Below are positions 9,046-18,700 of a stretch of 64,000 nucleotides of DNA, one piece after another; the stretch's first letter is position 1; each line of letters starts with the position of its first letter. The position numbers were made by a program, and so were the translations under genes. Source of the DNA: Gammaproteobacteria bacterium (GTDB lineage: Bacteria > Pseudomonadota > Gammaproteobacteria > Pseudomonadales > Azotimanducaceae). Below the pieces are notes generated by a model that worked only from the letters and a program-made list of their open reading frames with translations, did not search any database and was not told where the DNA came from. The stretch spans positions 101,481 through 165,480 of the forward strand of contig JAAXKB010000028.1 in NCBI GenBank assembly GCA_012269545.1, read 5' to 3'.

Positions 9046-10041
9046 ATGCAAGAAATACACAGCGATAAGCAGCATTTAATTGTTGATCGAATGGGTCGTC
9101 GATTCCGCAATTTGCGGTTAAGTCTGACCGCTGCCTGCAATTACGCATGCACCTATTGCGTGCCTGACGGCAAACGTCTGCAGGCTGCCGCATACGAACT
9201 CAGTGGCGAAGAAATGGTTCGCGCAACGCGCTTACTCATCGCGACCGCGGGCATCGACAAAGTACGTATTACCGGCGGCGAACCGCTGCTGTCGCCAAAG
9301 TTTGCGGACACGTTGCAAGGCATCATGGCCCTCGGACTGACCGATGTGTCTCTGACGACCAACGGGCAACTGTTGCCGCGCTATGCTCCAGCGATCATCG
9401 ACTCTGGCATGAAGCGCATTAACGTCAGTCTGGACACCTTGAATCGAGAGCGTTTTCGCGACATCGCACGTTCTGGCGATCTGAACACGGTGCTTCACGG
9501 CATCGAATTGATGCAGGCAGGTGGTCTGAAAGTAAAGATCAATATGGTGCCCATGAATCATGTGAATGACGACCAGATCCTGCCAATGCTCGATTACGCT
9601 TTGGAGCGGGGTATTGAGCTACGCTTCATTGAACTTATGAACATGGGCCACCTGCAGGCAAGCCCGACATACGATCAAGAATTTTTCTCTATGGAGAAAA
9701 TTCTCGACCTTATCGCCTCGCACTATACGTTTAGCCGGACGGACGCACCCTTTGACTCAACCGCTGTACGCTACGAGATTCCTGAGAAGGGTACTTTCGG
9801 CATCATCGCCAATGAAAGCGAGCCATTTTGCCGCAACTGCACACGGCTGCGGCTGTCATCCAATGGGGCGCTGTATGGGTGTTTGTCCAGTGCGCGCTCA
9901 TCTGACATTCGGCATCTGCTGAACTTGCCAGACGACGAAGCCCAGCAGGAATTGCATCAGATTTTGCTGGGAGCGTTAGCGGATAAGCAAAGCGAGAATT
10001 TTCAAGGCGAAGTCACCGTGATGAAATTCATTGGAGGTTGA
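9046..10041 (+). CDS. moaA: MoaA-type radical SAM enzyme
   Basis: A 331-residue radical SAM protein. The SAM cluster motif is CNYACTYC (C-x3-C-x2-C) after GRRFRNLRLSLTAA, then ITGGEPLL, VSLTTNG and INVSLDTL. The C-terminal second cluster FCRNCTRLRLSSNGALYGC (C-x2-C-x13-C) with the CxRxR arrangement and a terminal Gly-Gly are hallmarks of MoaA, the GTP 3',8-cyclase that starts molybdopterin synthesis. AGGA precedes ATG 9046. No other moa gene is nearby, and the upstream partner is a Mur ligase, so a different substrate is possible even though the sequence features fit MoaA. Confidence 0.8.
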   Translation: MQEIHSDKQHLIVDRMGRRFRNLRLSLTAACNYACTYCVPDGKRLQAAAYELSGEEMVRATRLLIATAGIDKVRITGGEPLLSPKFADTLQGIMALGLTDVSLTTNGQLLPRYAPAIIDSGMKRINVSLDTLNRERFRDIARSGDLNTVLHGIELMQAGGLKVKINMVPMNHVNDDQILPMLDYALERGIELRFIELMNMGHLQASPTYDQEFFSMEKILDLIASHYTFSRTDAPFDSTAVRYEIPEKGTFGIIANESEPFCRNCTRLRLSSNGALYGCLSSARSSDIRHLLNLPDDEAQQELHQILLGALADKQSENFQGEVTVMKFIGG

Positions 10042-10168
10042 TCAGTCTGCCGCTGAATTAGCGGTAAGCTGAGGCAGAGGTGAAGAAAAGTCGTAATCCC
10101 CGATCAATTTTCGGCCTCGTTAGCGTTTACCCTTCGCCCGTTAATCCAGCCAGCCGCCAAGGTGCGAC

Positions 10169-10702
10169 ATGTCCGACATCGACGATTTATTCGAGACGCT
10201 AACCAACCTGCAACGCAGCAAGCGGCTGCCGCCGCTGCATCTGTGGCAGCCGGAGCATGTTGGCGTCATTGATATTCGTATTGATCGAGAGGGTATTTGG
10301 TATCACGAGGGCACTCGTATCGAGCGGCAGCCCTTGGTGGACTTGTTTGCGACCATTCTGCGTCGTGAAAAAGACGACTATTATCTGGTGACACCGGCTG
10401 AAAAAATGAGGATCGTGGTAGAGGAGGCACCCTTTATCGCGATTGATCTGGACGTCAGGGGGGTGGGTGAGGCCAAACAGATGCTTTTCAGCACCAACGT
10501 GGGTGACTACGTTATCGCCGATCAGGAACACCCGATTGTCATGCGCGGCGAGCGCCCCTTTCTGCATATTCGAGACCGGCTAGAAGCCAGAATACAGCGC
10601 AGTGTGTTTTACCGTTTGGTGGAAGAGGGTGAACAGCGAGGCGACGACCTGTGGGTCTTCAGCAATGGCAGCGCGTTCAACCTAGGCTCGGTGATCGCCT
10701 GA
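10169..10702 (+). CDS. DUF1285 family protein
   Basis: A 177-residue soluble protein with no signal peptide or membrane segment. Its sequence (RSKRLPPLHLWQPE, IRIDREGIWYHEGTRIER, YLVTPAEKMRIVVEEAPF, RLEARIQRSVFYRLVE) matches the DUF1285 family, small beta-rich proteins common in Proteobacteria with no established function. AAGGTG six bases before ATG 10169 supports the start. It lies convergent to the ETF-QO gene with a hairpin between them. Confidence 0.85.
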   Translation: MSDIDDLFETLTNLQRSKRLPPLHLWQPEHVGVIDIRIDREGIWYHEGTRIERQPLVDLFATILRREKDDYYLVTPAEKMRIVVEEAPFIAIDLDVRGVGEAKQMLFSTNVGDYVIADQEHPIVMRGERPFLHIRDRLEARIQRSVFYRLVEEGEQRGDDLWVFSNGSAFNLGSVIA

Positions 10703-10762
10703 AGCGCTGCTTGCAGAACTTTGCTTATAAAATTGGCAAGGCGGGGTAAACGCTACAAAAGA

Positions 10763-10784
10763 AAGCGCCAGATGGCTGGCGCTT
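10763..10784 (-). terminator. Intrinsic terminator for the ETF-QO gene
   Basis: A nine-base-pair stem (AAGCGCCAG and CTGGCGCTT around ATGG). Read on the minus strand it is followed by TTTCTTTT, giving the usual U-rich tail after the ETF-QO stop (10804). It may also slow transcription coming from the DUF1285 gene. Confidence 0.75.
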
Positions 10785-10803
10785 CGTGTATGAGGTTGCC
10801 TCC

Positions 10804-12468
10804 CTACATGTTCGGGTAGTTGGGTCCACCGGCACCCTCTGGAACTACCCAAGTAATGTTTTGTGACGGGTCCTTAATGTCACAGGTTTTACAGTGTACG
10901 CAGTTCTGCGCATTGATTTGGAACCGCGGCCCATCAGTTTCCTCAATGATTTCATACACACCGGCAGGGCAATAGCGTTGGGCCGGCTCTGCGTACATGG
11001 GCAAGTTATCTCGAATCGGCACGTCAGCGTCTCTCAGCGTCAGGTGACAGGGCTGATCTTCTTCGTGATTGGTATTGGACAAAAACACCGATGACAGCTT
11101 GTCGAAAGACAGCACGCCGTCGGGCTTGGGATAGTCAATCGGCTTGCTGGCTGCCGCTGGCTTAAGCGTGGCGTAATCGGGTGTCGGATCTGTCAGGGTC
11201 CAAGGCTGGTTGCCGGCGAAAAATTGGTCGGTGAAGGCATAGCCTGATCCGCCTAAAACCCCAAGCTTGTGAAGTGCCGGGCCGACATTACGGGAGCGGT
11301 GTAACTCGTCGTATAACCATGAGTTTTCGAAACGAGACTGAAAAGTCGTGGCTTCGGTTTGGGCATGGCCTTGAGCAAGCTCATCGAATGCGGCTTCGGC
11401 GGCCAACATACCGGACTTCATGGCCGTATGACTGCCCTTGATTTTGAGCACGTTGAGGAATCCTGCGTCATCACCGGCAAGCAGAGCGCCGGGCACGGTG
11501 AGTTTCGGTAACGCCTGCAGACCGCCCTTGGAAATGGCGCGAGCGCCATAAGAAACGCGTTCTCCGCCTTCTAGCACATCGGCAATCAGCGGATGGTGTT
11601 TCCAGCGCTGCATTTCGTCAAACGGTGACAGGTGCGGGTTTTTGTAGCTGAGGTCGACAATCAGCCCTAGCGACACTTGATTGTCCGGCAGGTGGTAGAG
11701 GAAGGAGCCGCCAGTGGCGCCGCCGGGCATGTGGTCCAGCGGCCAGCCGATACTGTGCATCACCTTGCCGGGCTTATGCTTGGCAGGATCAATGGTCCAC
11801 AGTTCCTTCAGGCCGATAGCGTAGTGCTGGGTGCCGCTGTCTGCGTTGAGGTCGAATTTGCTGATCAGCTGCTTGCCCAGATGACCTCGGCAGCCTTCTG
11901 AGAAAATGGTGTACTTGCCGAGCAATTCGTAGCCGGGGGTGAAGCTGCCCTTTTGCTCGCCCTCCTTGCTGATGCCCATGTCACCGGTTGCGACGCCGCG
12001 CACGGCACCGTTTTCATCGTATAAAACTTCTGACGCAGCGAACCCGGGGAAAATGTTCACGCCCATGTTTTCGGCTTGTTCGCCAAGCCAGCGACACAAA
12101 TTCGCCAAACTGATGGCGTGATTGCCGTCATTGTGCGCGTCGCTTGGAACGAAAAAGCTTGGCACCTTGATGCGATTGGTGTCGTTGACCATGTAATAGA
12201 TCAGGTCTTCGGTGACTGGGTTGTTGAGCGGGGCGCCTCGTTCTTCCCAGTCCGGGAATAGCTCGTTCAACGCTGTGGGTTCGAAAATCGCACCAGACAA
12301 AATGTGGGCCCCAATTTCAGAGCCTTTCTCAACCAGACAAACTGAGAGCTCTTGGCCACTACTTTCACCCAGCTGCATCAGACGGCAAGCGGCTGCTAGG
12401 CCAGCTGGACCACCTCCCACAATGACCACGTCAAATTCCATGGATTCGCGCTCTACTGGTTGTTCCAT
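10804..12468 (-). CDS. Electron transfer flavoprotein-ubiquinone oxidoreductase
   Basis: A 554-residue membrane-associated FAD/4Fe-4S enzyme that passes electrons from reduced ETF to ubiquinone. It opens with the FAD-binding FDVVIVGGGPAGLAAACRL segment; the middle carries GCRGHLGKQL and LAGDDAGFLNVLKIKG; the C-terminus has the iron-sulfur ligands CPAGVYE followed by NCVHCKTCDIKDPSQ. Length is typical. The gene is divergent from etfBA across about 446 bases, and two acyl-CoA dehydrogenases that would feed ETF lie further along. An internal ATG at 12441 is an alternative start. Confidence 0.95.
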   Translation of the reverse strand: MEQPVERESMEFDVVIVGGGPAGLAAACRLMQLGESSGQELSVCLVEKGSEIGAHILSGAIFEPTALNELFPDWEERGAPLNNPVTEDLIYYMVNDTNRIKVPSFFVPSDAHNDGNHAISLANLCRWLGEQAENMGVNIFPGFAASEVLYDENGAVRGVATGDMGISKEGEQKGSFTPGYELLGKYTIFSEGCRGHLGKQLISKFDLNADSGTQHYAIGLKELWTIDPAKHKPGKVMHSIGWPLDHMPGGATGGSFLYHLPDNQVSLGLIVDLSYKNPHLSPFDEMQRWKHHPLIADVLEGGERVSYGARAISKGGLQALPKLTVPGALLAGDDAGFLNVLKIKGSHTAMKSGMLAAEAAFDELAQGHAQTEATTFQSRFENSWLYDELHRSRNVGPALHKLGVLGGSGYAFTDQFFAGNQPWTLTDPTPDYATLKPAAASKPIDYPKPDGVLSFDKLSSVFLSNTNHEEDQPCHLTLRDADVPIRDNLPMYAEPAQRYCPAGVYEIIEETDGPRFQINAQNCVHCKTCDIKDPSQNITWVVPEGAGGPNYPNM

Positions 12469-12861
12469 TGCTCTGTCATCCCTCTCTTTCCGAAATAATC
12501 ATAATCGCTCGTGCGGATTTAAAAGCTCGCCGATGGCTCGACCTTGGGCTCTCGCACTCTGCGATCTCTTGACCTATGCCCGAGGCACAGGGACAATACG
12601 CCGCCCATTTTGCTGGTTTCGGCAGTGGGCCCGCAGGCGGCAGATTAATCGGTTTGCGTGCTTTCGTCACCTGACTTTCGTGGTTCAAAGGCTCTGAAAG
12701 GGTCTGCAAGGCAGTGGGAACTTACCCAAAGACGCGACAGGACGCTGCAATTATGCGGCGTGCGCCGCGGCTTGGTTGAGAATTGAAATGATGATTTGCG
12801 CCCTAAGCCCCCCAGTCATTGAGGGATTGGCATGTTGGCCGAAGCATTGTAAATCGCTTGT
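12469..12861. other. Intergenic region between ETF-QO and etfB
   Basis: About 446 bases separate the two divergent start codons, including the hairpin described next. Both promoters should lie here. I see no convincing sigma-70 hexamer pair and no coding frame with good codon use, so the rest is left unassigned. Confidence 0.6.
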
Positions 12862-12895
12862 TTGGCAAAGGCAGGACCCTTGCCTTTCAGGCCAA
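12862..12895 (+). promoter_or_regulatory. Leader hairpin upstream of etfB
   Basis: TTGGC-AAAGGCA and TGCCTTT-CAG-GCCAA pair to form a 12-base-pair stem with a CAG bulge and a seven-base loop. It ends 19 bases before the etfB ATG, next to the GAGGA ribosome site, and has no T-run. A role in mRNA stability or translation is inference. Confidence 0.4.
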
Positions 12896-12914
12896 CAGAT
12901 GAGGATCAGATTCA

Positions 12915-13667
12915 ATGAAGGTAATTGTACCTGTCAAGCGAGTGGTGGATTACAACGTCAAAGTGCGTGTAAAGCCCGACAACACCGGTGTTGATCTCAG
13001 CAACGTGAAAATGTCCGTAAACCCGTTTTGCGAAATTGGTATCGAAGAAGCCGTCCGCTTAAAAGAGGCGGGCGTTGCGGAGGAAGTGATCGCCGTTTCC
13101 GTGGGCAGCACTGCCTGCCAGGAACAGCTTCGCACCTGTCTTGCGCTAGGCGCAGACCGGGCAGTTTTGGTGGAAACCGACGTTGACGCGCAACCACTGG
13201 GTATTGCCCGAGCATTGGTGGCGGTTCAGGAGCGGGAGCAAGCCGGCATGGTGATCTTCGGGAAGCAGAGTATCGACGGCGACAACAGTCAAACGGGGCA
13301 AATGTTTGCTGCCCTGACTGGAATGCCGCAAGCCACTTTTGCATCTGAAGTGACAGTTGCCGATGGCAAGGCCCAAGTATTGCGCGAAATCGACGGGGGC
13401 ATGCAAACCCTATCTGTGACGCTGCCTGCAGTGGTTACAACAGACCTGCGTTTGAACGAGCCGCGCTACGCGTCTCTACCAAACATTATGAAGGCGAAGA
13501 AAAAACCACTGGACGTGTTAACTCCAGAGGAGTTGGGCGTGGACTTGTCCCCAACGGTTGAGGTGTTGAAAGTCGAGGCGCCAGCGGAGCGGGCGGCCGG
13601 CATCAAGGTGGAATCTGTTGAACAACTGGTCGACAAACTGAAGAACGAAGCTAAGGTGATCTCATGA
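12915..13667 (+). CDS. etfB: Electron transfer flavoprotein subunit beta
   Basis: A 250-residue soluble subunit that with EtfA carries electrons from acyl-CoA dehydrogenases to ETF-QO. Typical ETF-beta sequence begins with [20 protein letters not shown] and includes [31 protein letters not shown] (AMP-binding region), [20 protein letters not shown] and the recognition-loop region near [14 protein letters not shown] precedes ATG 12915. The stop overlaps the etfA start (ATGA), implying translational coupling and equal subunit production. Confidence 0.96.
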   Translation: MKVIVPVKRVVDYNVKVRVKPDNTGVDLSNVKMSVNPFCEIGIEEAVRLKEAGVAEEVIAVSVGSTACQEQLRTCLALGADRAVLVETDVDAQPLGIARALVAVQEREQAGMVIFGKQSIDGDNSQTGQMFAALTGMPQATFASEVTVADGKAQVLREIDGGMQTLSVTLPAVVTTDLRLNEPRYASLPNIMKAKKKPLDVLTPEELGVDLSPTVEVLKVEAPAERAAGIKVESVEQLVDKLKNEAKVIS

Positions 13668-14593
13668 GCATATTGGTAATTGCAGAACACGATAACAAAG
13701 ACAACAAGAGCGCAACGCTGGTAACCATCGCTGCGGCTCAGGCCATTGGCGGTGATATCGACGTTTTGGTTGCGGGCAGCGATATTGACGGAGTGGCGAG
13801 TCAGGTTGCTGCTGTTCCCGGTGTGAACAAGGTACTGGTCGCTGACAATGCCGTTTACGAGCATCAGTTGGCGGAAAATCTAGGGGACTTGGTTGCGGAA
13901 ATAGCGGCTCCCTACAGTCATGTAATGGCACCGCATACGGCCAACGGTCGGAGTTTCCTGCCGCGTGTGGCCGCAAAGCTAGGCGTCGCACAAATCTCTG
14001 ACATCGTGTCAGTGGAAAGCCCCGATACGTTCAAACGTCCGATATACGCCGGCAACGCCATCGCTACGGTTAAATCGAATGACGCTGTAAAGGTCGTGTC
14101 TGTCCGCGGTACGGCATACGATGCCGTCGCTTCAACCGGTGGCAGCGCAAGCATAGAGGCCATTGCGAACGTGACCGATGCGGGTGTCTCAAGTTTTGTT
14201 TCGCAGGAAATCGCAGAATCCGAGCGGCCTGAGCTGACCGCGGCGAGTGTGATCATCTCTGGTGGCCGGGGTATGCAGAATGGTGAAAATTTCGGCATGC
14301 TGGACGGCATCGCAGATAAGCTCGGGGCTGCTATTGGCGCATCTCGCGCCGCGGTGGACGCAGGCTTCGTGCCAAACGACATGCAGGTCGGACAGACGGG
14401 TAAAATCGTCGCTCCGGATCTGTACATTGCTGTGGGTATCTCCGGAGCGATTCAGCATTTGGCCGGCATGAAGGACAGTAAGGTCATTGTGGCCATCAAC
14501 AAGGACGAAGATGCTCCCATCTTCCAGGTTGCCGACTACGGTTTGGTCGCTGACTTGTTTACGGCGCTGCCGGAACTGGAGTCGCAAATTTGA
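13664..14593 (+). CDS. etfA: Electron transfer flavoprotein subunit alpha
   Basis: A 309-residue FAD-carrying subunit of ETF. The N-terminal domain ([18 protein letters not shown]) is followed by the conserved C-terminal FAD domain: [53 protein letters not shown] and [18 protein letters not shown]. Start codon overlaps the etfB stop in ATGA. A strong terminator follows, so etfB-etfA appears to be a two-gene operon. Confidence 0.96.
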   Translation: MSILVIAEHDNKDNKSATLVTIAAAQAIGGDIDVLVAGSDIDGVASQVAAVPGVNKVLVADNAVYEHQLAENLGDLVAEIAAPYSHVMAPHTANGRSFLPRVAAKLGVAQISDIVSVESPDTFKRPIYAGNAIATVKSNDAVKVVSVRGTAYDAVASTGGSASIEAIANVTDAGVSSFVSQEIAESERPELTAASVIISGGRGMQNGENFGMLDGIADKLGAAIGASRAAVDAGFVPNDMQVGQTGKIVAPDLYIAVGISGAIQHLAGMKDSKVIVAINKDEDAPIFQVADYGLVADLFTALPELESQI

Positions 14594-14611
14594 CTCCGGC
14601 GTGATCAATAG

Positions 14612-14638
14612 AAGGGCTCTGATTGAGCCCTTTTTTTT
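14612..14638 (+). terminator. Intrinsic terminator of etfBA
   Basis: AAGGGCTC and GAGCCCTT form an eight-base-pair stem with a TGATT loop, followed directly by a run of T residues. It lies 18 bases past the etfA stop. Confidence 0.9.
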
Positions 14639-14653
14639 GCCTGCTAACAGCGA

Positions 14654-15670
14654 TCAGCGATGTCGCTTGTCGGTATACCAAGTAACCGGTTGCGCGTGGT
14701 TGTCGACTTCGTCCACAACGTCGAGAATCAGAGCAAACAGGGCCATGCGGATCAGCATGCCGTTATCGGTTTGCCGGAAAATCGCCAGATTTGGGTTTTG
14801 ATTCAGGTCCTCGTCCAGTTCTTGAGCCTGAGCACGGGAATCTCTGGGCAACGGATGCATGATCACCGTGTTCGGAGCGCAGTTTTGCGTGTACACCGCC
14901 TGATTCAGCCGGAACAGCCCGCGATAACGATCCGCCTCCTGCTGTGACGGAAATCGTTCTTCCTGAGTGCGGGTTACATAGAGAATATCAACACCCTGAA
15001 TGCCTTCAGCCATGTCGTTAAACTCGTGCACCTCATGTCCGGCTGCTCTTAACAGTTCGATAATATCGTCGGGCAGGGCTAATTCGGGTGGCGAGATGAG
15101 GTGCAGGCGAATGTCGGCATACAGGCACAACAGTTTGCACAGAGAATGTACAGCACGGCCATAGCGCAGGTCTCCGATCAGGGCGATGCTCAAACCATCG
15201 ATGGATTGACCTTGCGCCGCGATCTCTGTGCGCATGGTGTACAGATCAAGCAGGGCCTGACTGGGGTGTTCATTGGGACCGTCGCCGCCATTAATCACGG
15301 GTACGCGGCTGGCTTGTGCAAACTTGGCAACGCTGCCAGAGTCCGGATGGCGCATGACGATGACGTCGCTGTAGCCTGAAAGCACTCGAGCGGTGTCATA
15401 CAGTGATTCGCCCTTGGCCAAAGACGATGAAGCCGCCTCAGTGGTTTCTCGTACTTCGCCGCCAAGCAGGTTAAAGGCAGAGCCAAAGGATACTCGTGTA
15501 CGAGTACTTGGCTCGAAAAACATGTTGGAAAGAATCGCCCCCTGCAGTACTCGAGTGATGCGTTGGCGCATGGCATAGGGCTGCATTTTATCAGCAACCT
15601 CGAAAACGCGATCAGCGGCGGCGCGATCGAACTGATCTACTGAAATGATATGAGACCCGACAAAATTCAA
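14654..15670 (-). CDS. pyrB: Aspartate carbamoyltransferase catalytic subunit
   Basis: A 338-residue enzyme joining carbamoyl phosphate and aspartate in pyrimidine synthesis. FFEPSTRTRVSF binds carbamoyl phosphate; KGES, GGDGPNEHPSQALLDLYT, GDLRYGRAVHS and MHPLPR are further active-site segments. It is slightly longer than the 311-residue E. coli subunit because of a C-terminal extension. No pyrI or pyrC is adjacent; the neighbour across a 213-base divergent gap is gspE. Whether it works as a free trimer or with a regulatory chain encoded elsewhere cannot be seen. Confidence 0.95.
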   Translation of the reverse strand: MNFVGSHIISVDQFDRAAADRVFEVADKMQPYAMRQRITRVLQGAILSNMFFEPSTRTRVSFGSAFNLLGGEVRETTEAASSSLAKGESLYDTARVLSGYSDVIVMRHPDSGSVAKFAQASRVPVINGGDGPNEHPSQALLDLYTMRTEIAAQGQSIDGLSIALIGDLRYGRAVHSLCKLLCLYADIRLHLISPPELALPDDIIELLRAAGHEVHEFNDMAEGIQGVDILYVTRTQEERFPSQQEADRYRGLFRLNQAVYTQNCAPNTVIMHPLPRDSRAQAQELDEDLNQNPNLAIFRQTDNGMLIRMALFALILDVVDEVDNHAQPVTWYTDKRHR

Positions 15671-15883
15671 ACTGGGCGGTCCTTGTGGTGCAGTGAGCGC
15701 AGATACTATGGATGCAATCCTCGAAGCGCCAGTGTTAATGCTTGCTGTGACCAGAGCAGGTTATCGGCATGGAGGACAATCCTAGGAAATTCCTCACACT
15801 TCTTTGAACGAAAAGGCCACGTTGCCCCTCCCGTGGGGTAACATTGCGAATCGGCATCTCGCGCAAGAACAGGCTGGTTATCC

Positions 15884-17446
15884 ATGTCACATGACGTCGC
15901 TTCCGACCAAGTAGGGCACAGGTTGATTCAGGATCAGAAAGCTGCCCAACAGCGCAGTCATATGGAAGAACAGATCACGGCACCCGAGCCTAAATTACCT
16001 TTTGCCTTCGCGCGAAAATTTGGGGTTGTATTGGTATTCGACGAGCAGGGCGAAAACCCCCAAGCCTGCGCGAAAAGTCAGCTTAGTCTGTCTACCTTGG
16101 CCGAGATCCGTCGATACACGCAGCAGCACGTCAAGGTTCGGCTCGTCTCTTCGGAAGACTTTGATGAACTGCTCAGTGCTGCGTACGCGCGAGATTCCAG
16201 CGAAGCAAAGCAGATGGTGGAAGATCTGGGTGACGAGATGGATCTTGCCAGTTTGGCCAGTGCCTTGCCTGAAACCGAGGATTTGCTTGAACAGCAAGAT
16301 GACGCGCCGATTATCCGGTTGATCAACGCCTTGCTCTCTCAGGCCATACGTGAAAATGCGTCTGATGTGCATATCGAAACATTTGAGCAAGCGCTGGTAG
16401 TCCGGTTCCGGGTTGACGGGGTTATGCGTGAAGTTGTTCGACCGCGCCGCGAGTTGGCGTCTTTGCTGATCTCGCGAATTAAAGTGATGGCGCGCCTAGA
16501 TATTGCTGAGAAGCGAGTGCCTCAAGACGGACGGATCTCTCTGCGTATTGGCGGCCGCGAGGTCGATGTGCGCGTTAGCACGCTGCCAGCGAATTTCGGT
16601 GAACGCGTGGTGCTTCGCTTGTTAGACAAACAGGCCGGTCGATTGAAGCTGGAAAAGCTGGGTTTGGCTCCGCATACGCTTGAGGCTTTGCAGCAGACCG
16701 TGGGCAAACCCCACGGTATCTTCCTCGTCACGGGCCCAACAGGTTCCGGCAAAACCACGACGCTTTACGCTTCGCTGGCAGAGCTTAACGGCCACACCAT
16801 CAACGTCCTGACGGTGGAGGATCCGATCGAATACAGCCTACCGGGTATCGGACAAACCCAAGTGAACAATAAGGCGGATATGACCTTTGCGCGAGGCCTC
16901 AGAGCGATTTTGCGCCAAGACCCTGATGTGGTGATGGTTGGAGAGATTCGGGATTTGGAGACCGCAGAAATAGCGGTGCAAGCGAGCCTGACCGGCCACC
17001 TCGTGATGTCAACTCTGCACACCAATACCGCAGTGGGCGCCGTGACCCGATTGATTGATATGGGGGTTGAGCCGTTCTTACTCAGCTCCAGTCTGATTGG
17101 TGTGCTGGCCCAACGACTGGTGCGGGTGCTTTGCCATGAGTGCCGTGTGCCAAGACGGGCCAATGCCGTAGAAGCCTCTTTTCTGCAGGCCCCCGATGCC
17201 ACCGTGTATGAGGCGCGTGGTTGTGCTGCCTGTTCCCAGTCGGGTTTTTCAGGACGCACGGGTATCTACGAGATGGTTACGGTAGATGAAAAAATGCGCC
17301 AGCTCATCCACGACTCAGCCAGCGAGCAGGAATTGGCGCGCTACGCACGCAGCCTGGCACCGAGCATCAGTGAAGACGGTAAGCAAAAAGTCCTTGCTGG
17401 TTTGACCAGTGTTGAAGAGGTGTTGCGGGTGAGTCTGGATGACTGA
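15884..17446 (+). CDS. gspE: Type II secretion system ATPase GspE
   Basis: A 520-residue cytoplasmic ATPase powering pseudopilus assembly. Visible elements are SDVHIETFEQALVVRFRVDG in the N2 domain, the Walker A GPTGSGKTTTLYASL near residue 285, the Asp box TVEDPIEYSLPG, Walker B RQDPDVVMVGEIRD, the His box SLTGHLVMSTLHTN, and a zinc site built from CHEC and CAAC. ATG 15884 has only a weak ribosome site; Met at 15962 is an alternative. It is the first gene of a tight gspE-M series. Confidence 0.94.
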   Translation: MSHDVASDQVGHRLIQDQKAAQQRSHMEEQITAPEPKLPFAFARKFGVVLVFDEQGENPQACAKSQLSLSTLAEIRRYTQQHVKVRLVSSEDFDELLSAAYARDSSEAKQMVEDLGDEMDLASLASALPETEDLLEQQDDAPIIRLINALLSQAIRENASDVHIETFEQALVVRFRVDGVMREVVRPRRELASLLISRIKVMARLDIAEKRVPQDGRISLRIGGREVDVRVSTLPANFGERVVLRLLDKQAGRLKLEKLGLAPHTLEALQQTVGKPHGIFLVTGPTGSGKTTTLYASLAELNGHTINVLTVEDPIEYSLPGIGQTQVNNKADMTFARGLRAILRQDPDVVMVGEIRDLETAEIAVQASLTGHLVMSTLHTNTAVGAVTRLIDMGVEPFLLSSSLIGVLAQRLVRVLCHECRVPRRANAVEASFLQAPDATVYEARGCAACSQSGFSGRTGIYEMVTVDEKMRQLIHDSASEQELARYARSLAPSISEDGKQKVLAGLTSVEEVLRVSLDD

Positions 17447-17473
17447 GCAAATGCACCGATCTGCGGCAGTCTA

Positions 17474-18685
17474 ATGGCCGCCTTTGAATATCAGGCCCTT
17501 GACCCATCAGGGCGCAGCAAGAAAGGCGTTATCGAAGCCGACAGCGCCCGGCATGCGCGGTCGTTGTTGCGCGATCAATCCCTCGTGCCGACCAAGGTCA
17601 GTATTACCTCAAGTCAGGTAGCGAAAAGTAGTCGCTCGTTTACCTTCCAGCGTCATTTAGGTCACTTGGACCGAGTCTTGTTTACCCGCCAATTGGCAAC
17701 CCTTGTAGGTTCCAGCTTGCCCATCGAAGCCGCCTTGGCTGCTGTGGCTGAACAAGCAGACAAGCAGCATGTGAAAGGGTTGATCATGGCGATTCGCAGC
17801 AAGGTGCTTGAAGGCTACAGCTTGGCCGTCAGCCTTGGCGACCATACGGGCAGCTTTAACTCGCTGTATCGAGCCACGGTGTCAGCTGGCGAACAATCGG
17901 GTTTTCTCGACAAGGTGCTGGAGAATTTAGCGGATTATGAAGAACGGCAATTTGCCGCGACCCGAAACGTTGAGATGGCCATGATTTATCCCGCCGTCCT
18001 ACTGGTAATGGCGGTTCTGATTATTTCGGGATTGATGGTCTACATCGTGCCGGATATGGTCAATGTCATCGTTGACACGGGCCAAGAATTACCGTGGTTT
18101 ACCTCGGTGCTAATTGCGATGACCGAGTTTATGGCGAGCTTCTGGTGGTTGCTGATGCTTTTGACCGGAGCCGTGATCGCACTGACGCGCTGGCTCCTGT
18201 CTCAACCTAGCTTGCGATTACGCTGGGACAGGCTGAAGTTTGATATGCCGCTGGTTCAGCGCGTTGCGCGCAGCGCCAATGCCGCTCGCTACACCAACAC
18301 GTTGTCCATCTTGACCCGCTCAGGCGTGCCGCTGGTCGAAGCCATGCATATTGCCAGCGGCGTGGTATCAAATCACTGGTTGCAGCGCGCTTTAACCGAA
18401 GCAACCCAGCGCGTCAGCGAAGGCATCAGTTTGCACATCAGCTTGGCCAAGGTCGGGCAAATGCCGCCGATGCTGCTGCATATGGTGGCGGCGGGGGAGC
18501 AAAGCGGTACTTTGGATACCATGCTGGGCAGAGTGGCGGATTTTCAGCAGTCAGAAGTTGAGCGGGTGGTTGCAACCATGGTGAAACTGTTTGAACCTCT
18601 CATGCTACTGCTGATGGGCGGCGTCGTACTGTTTATCGTCATGGCAATTTTACTGCCCATGCTGAGCATGAATCAGTTGGTTTAG
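17474..18685 (+). CDS. gspF: Type II secretion inner-membrane platform protein GspF
   Basis: A 403-residue polytopic protein with the two repeated GspF cytoplasmic domains and three membrane segments (around residues 170-195, 215-240 and 375-400). Typical sequence features are the AAFEYQALDPSGRSKKGVIEAD start, FTRQLATLVGSSLPIEAAL, VSAGEQSGFLDKVLENLADY and its repeat AAGEQSGTLDTMLGRVADF, ending with LLMGGVVLFIVMAILLPMLS. It anchors GspE and couples ATP use to pseudopilin movement. Confidence 0.95.
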   Translation: MAAFEYQALDPSGRSKKGVIEADSARHARSLLRDQSLVPTKVSITSSQVAKSSRSFTFQRHLGHLDRVLFTRQLATLVGSSLPIEAALAAVAEQADKQHVKGLIMAIRSKVLEGYSLAVSLGDHTGSFNSLYRATVSAGEQSGFLDKVLENLADYEERQFAATRNVEMAMIYPAVLLVMAVLIISGLMVYIVPDMVNVIVDTGQELPWFTSVLIAMTEFMASFWWLLMLLTGAVIALTRWLLSQPSLRLRWDRLKFDMPLVQRVARSANAARYTNTLSILTRSGVPLVEAMHIASGVVSNHWLQRALTEATQRVSEGISLHISLAKVGQMPPMLLHMVAAGEQSGTLDTMLGRVADFQQSEVERVVATMVKLFEPLMLLLMGGVVLFIVMAILLPMLSMNQLV

Positions 18686-18700
18686 AGAAAAGGAATACAG

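Noticed and set aside
10049-10066. CCGCT/AGCGG stem after the moaA-like gene
   Set aside because: Only five base pairs and no T-run; too weak to call a terminator.
12826-12855. Possible sigma-70 promoter TTGGCA-N17-TAAATC before etfB
   Set aside because: The -10 hexamer matches only about half of the consensus; not strong enough to report.
15817-15842. Hairpins GTTGCCCC/GGGGTAAC and CCACG/CGTGG between pyrB and gspE
   Set aside because: They compete with each other, include a wobble pair and have no T-run or clear position relative to a gene start.
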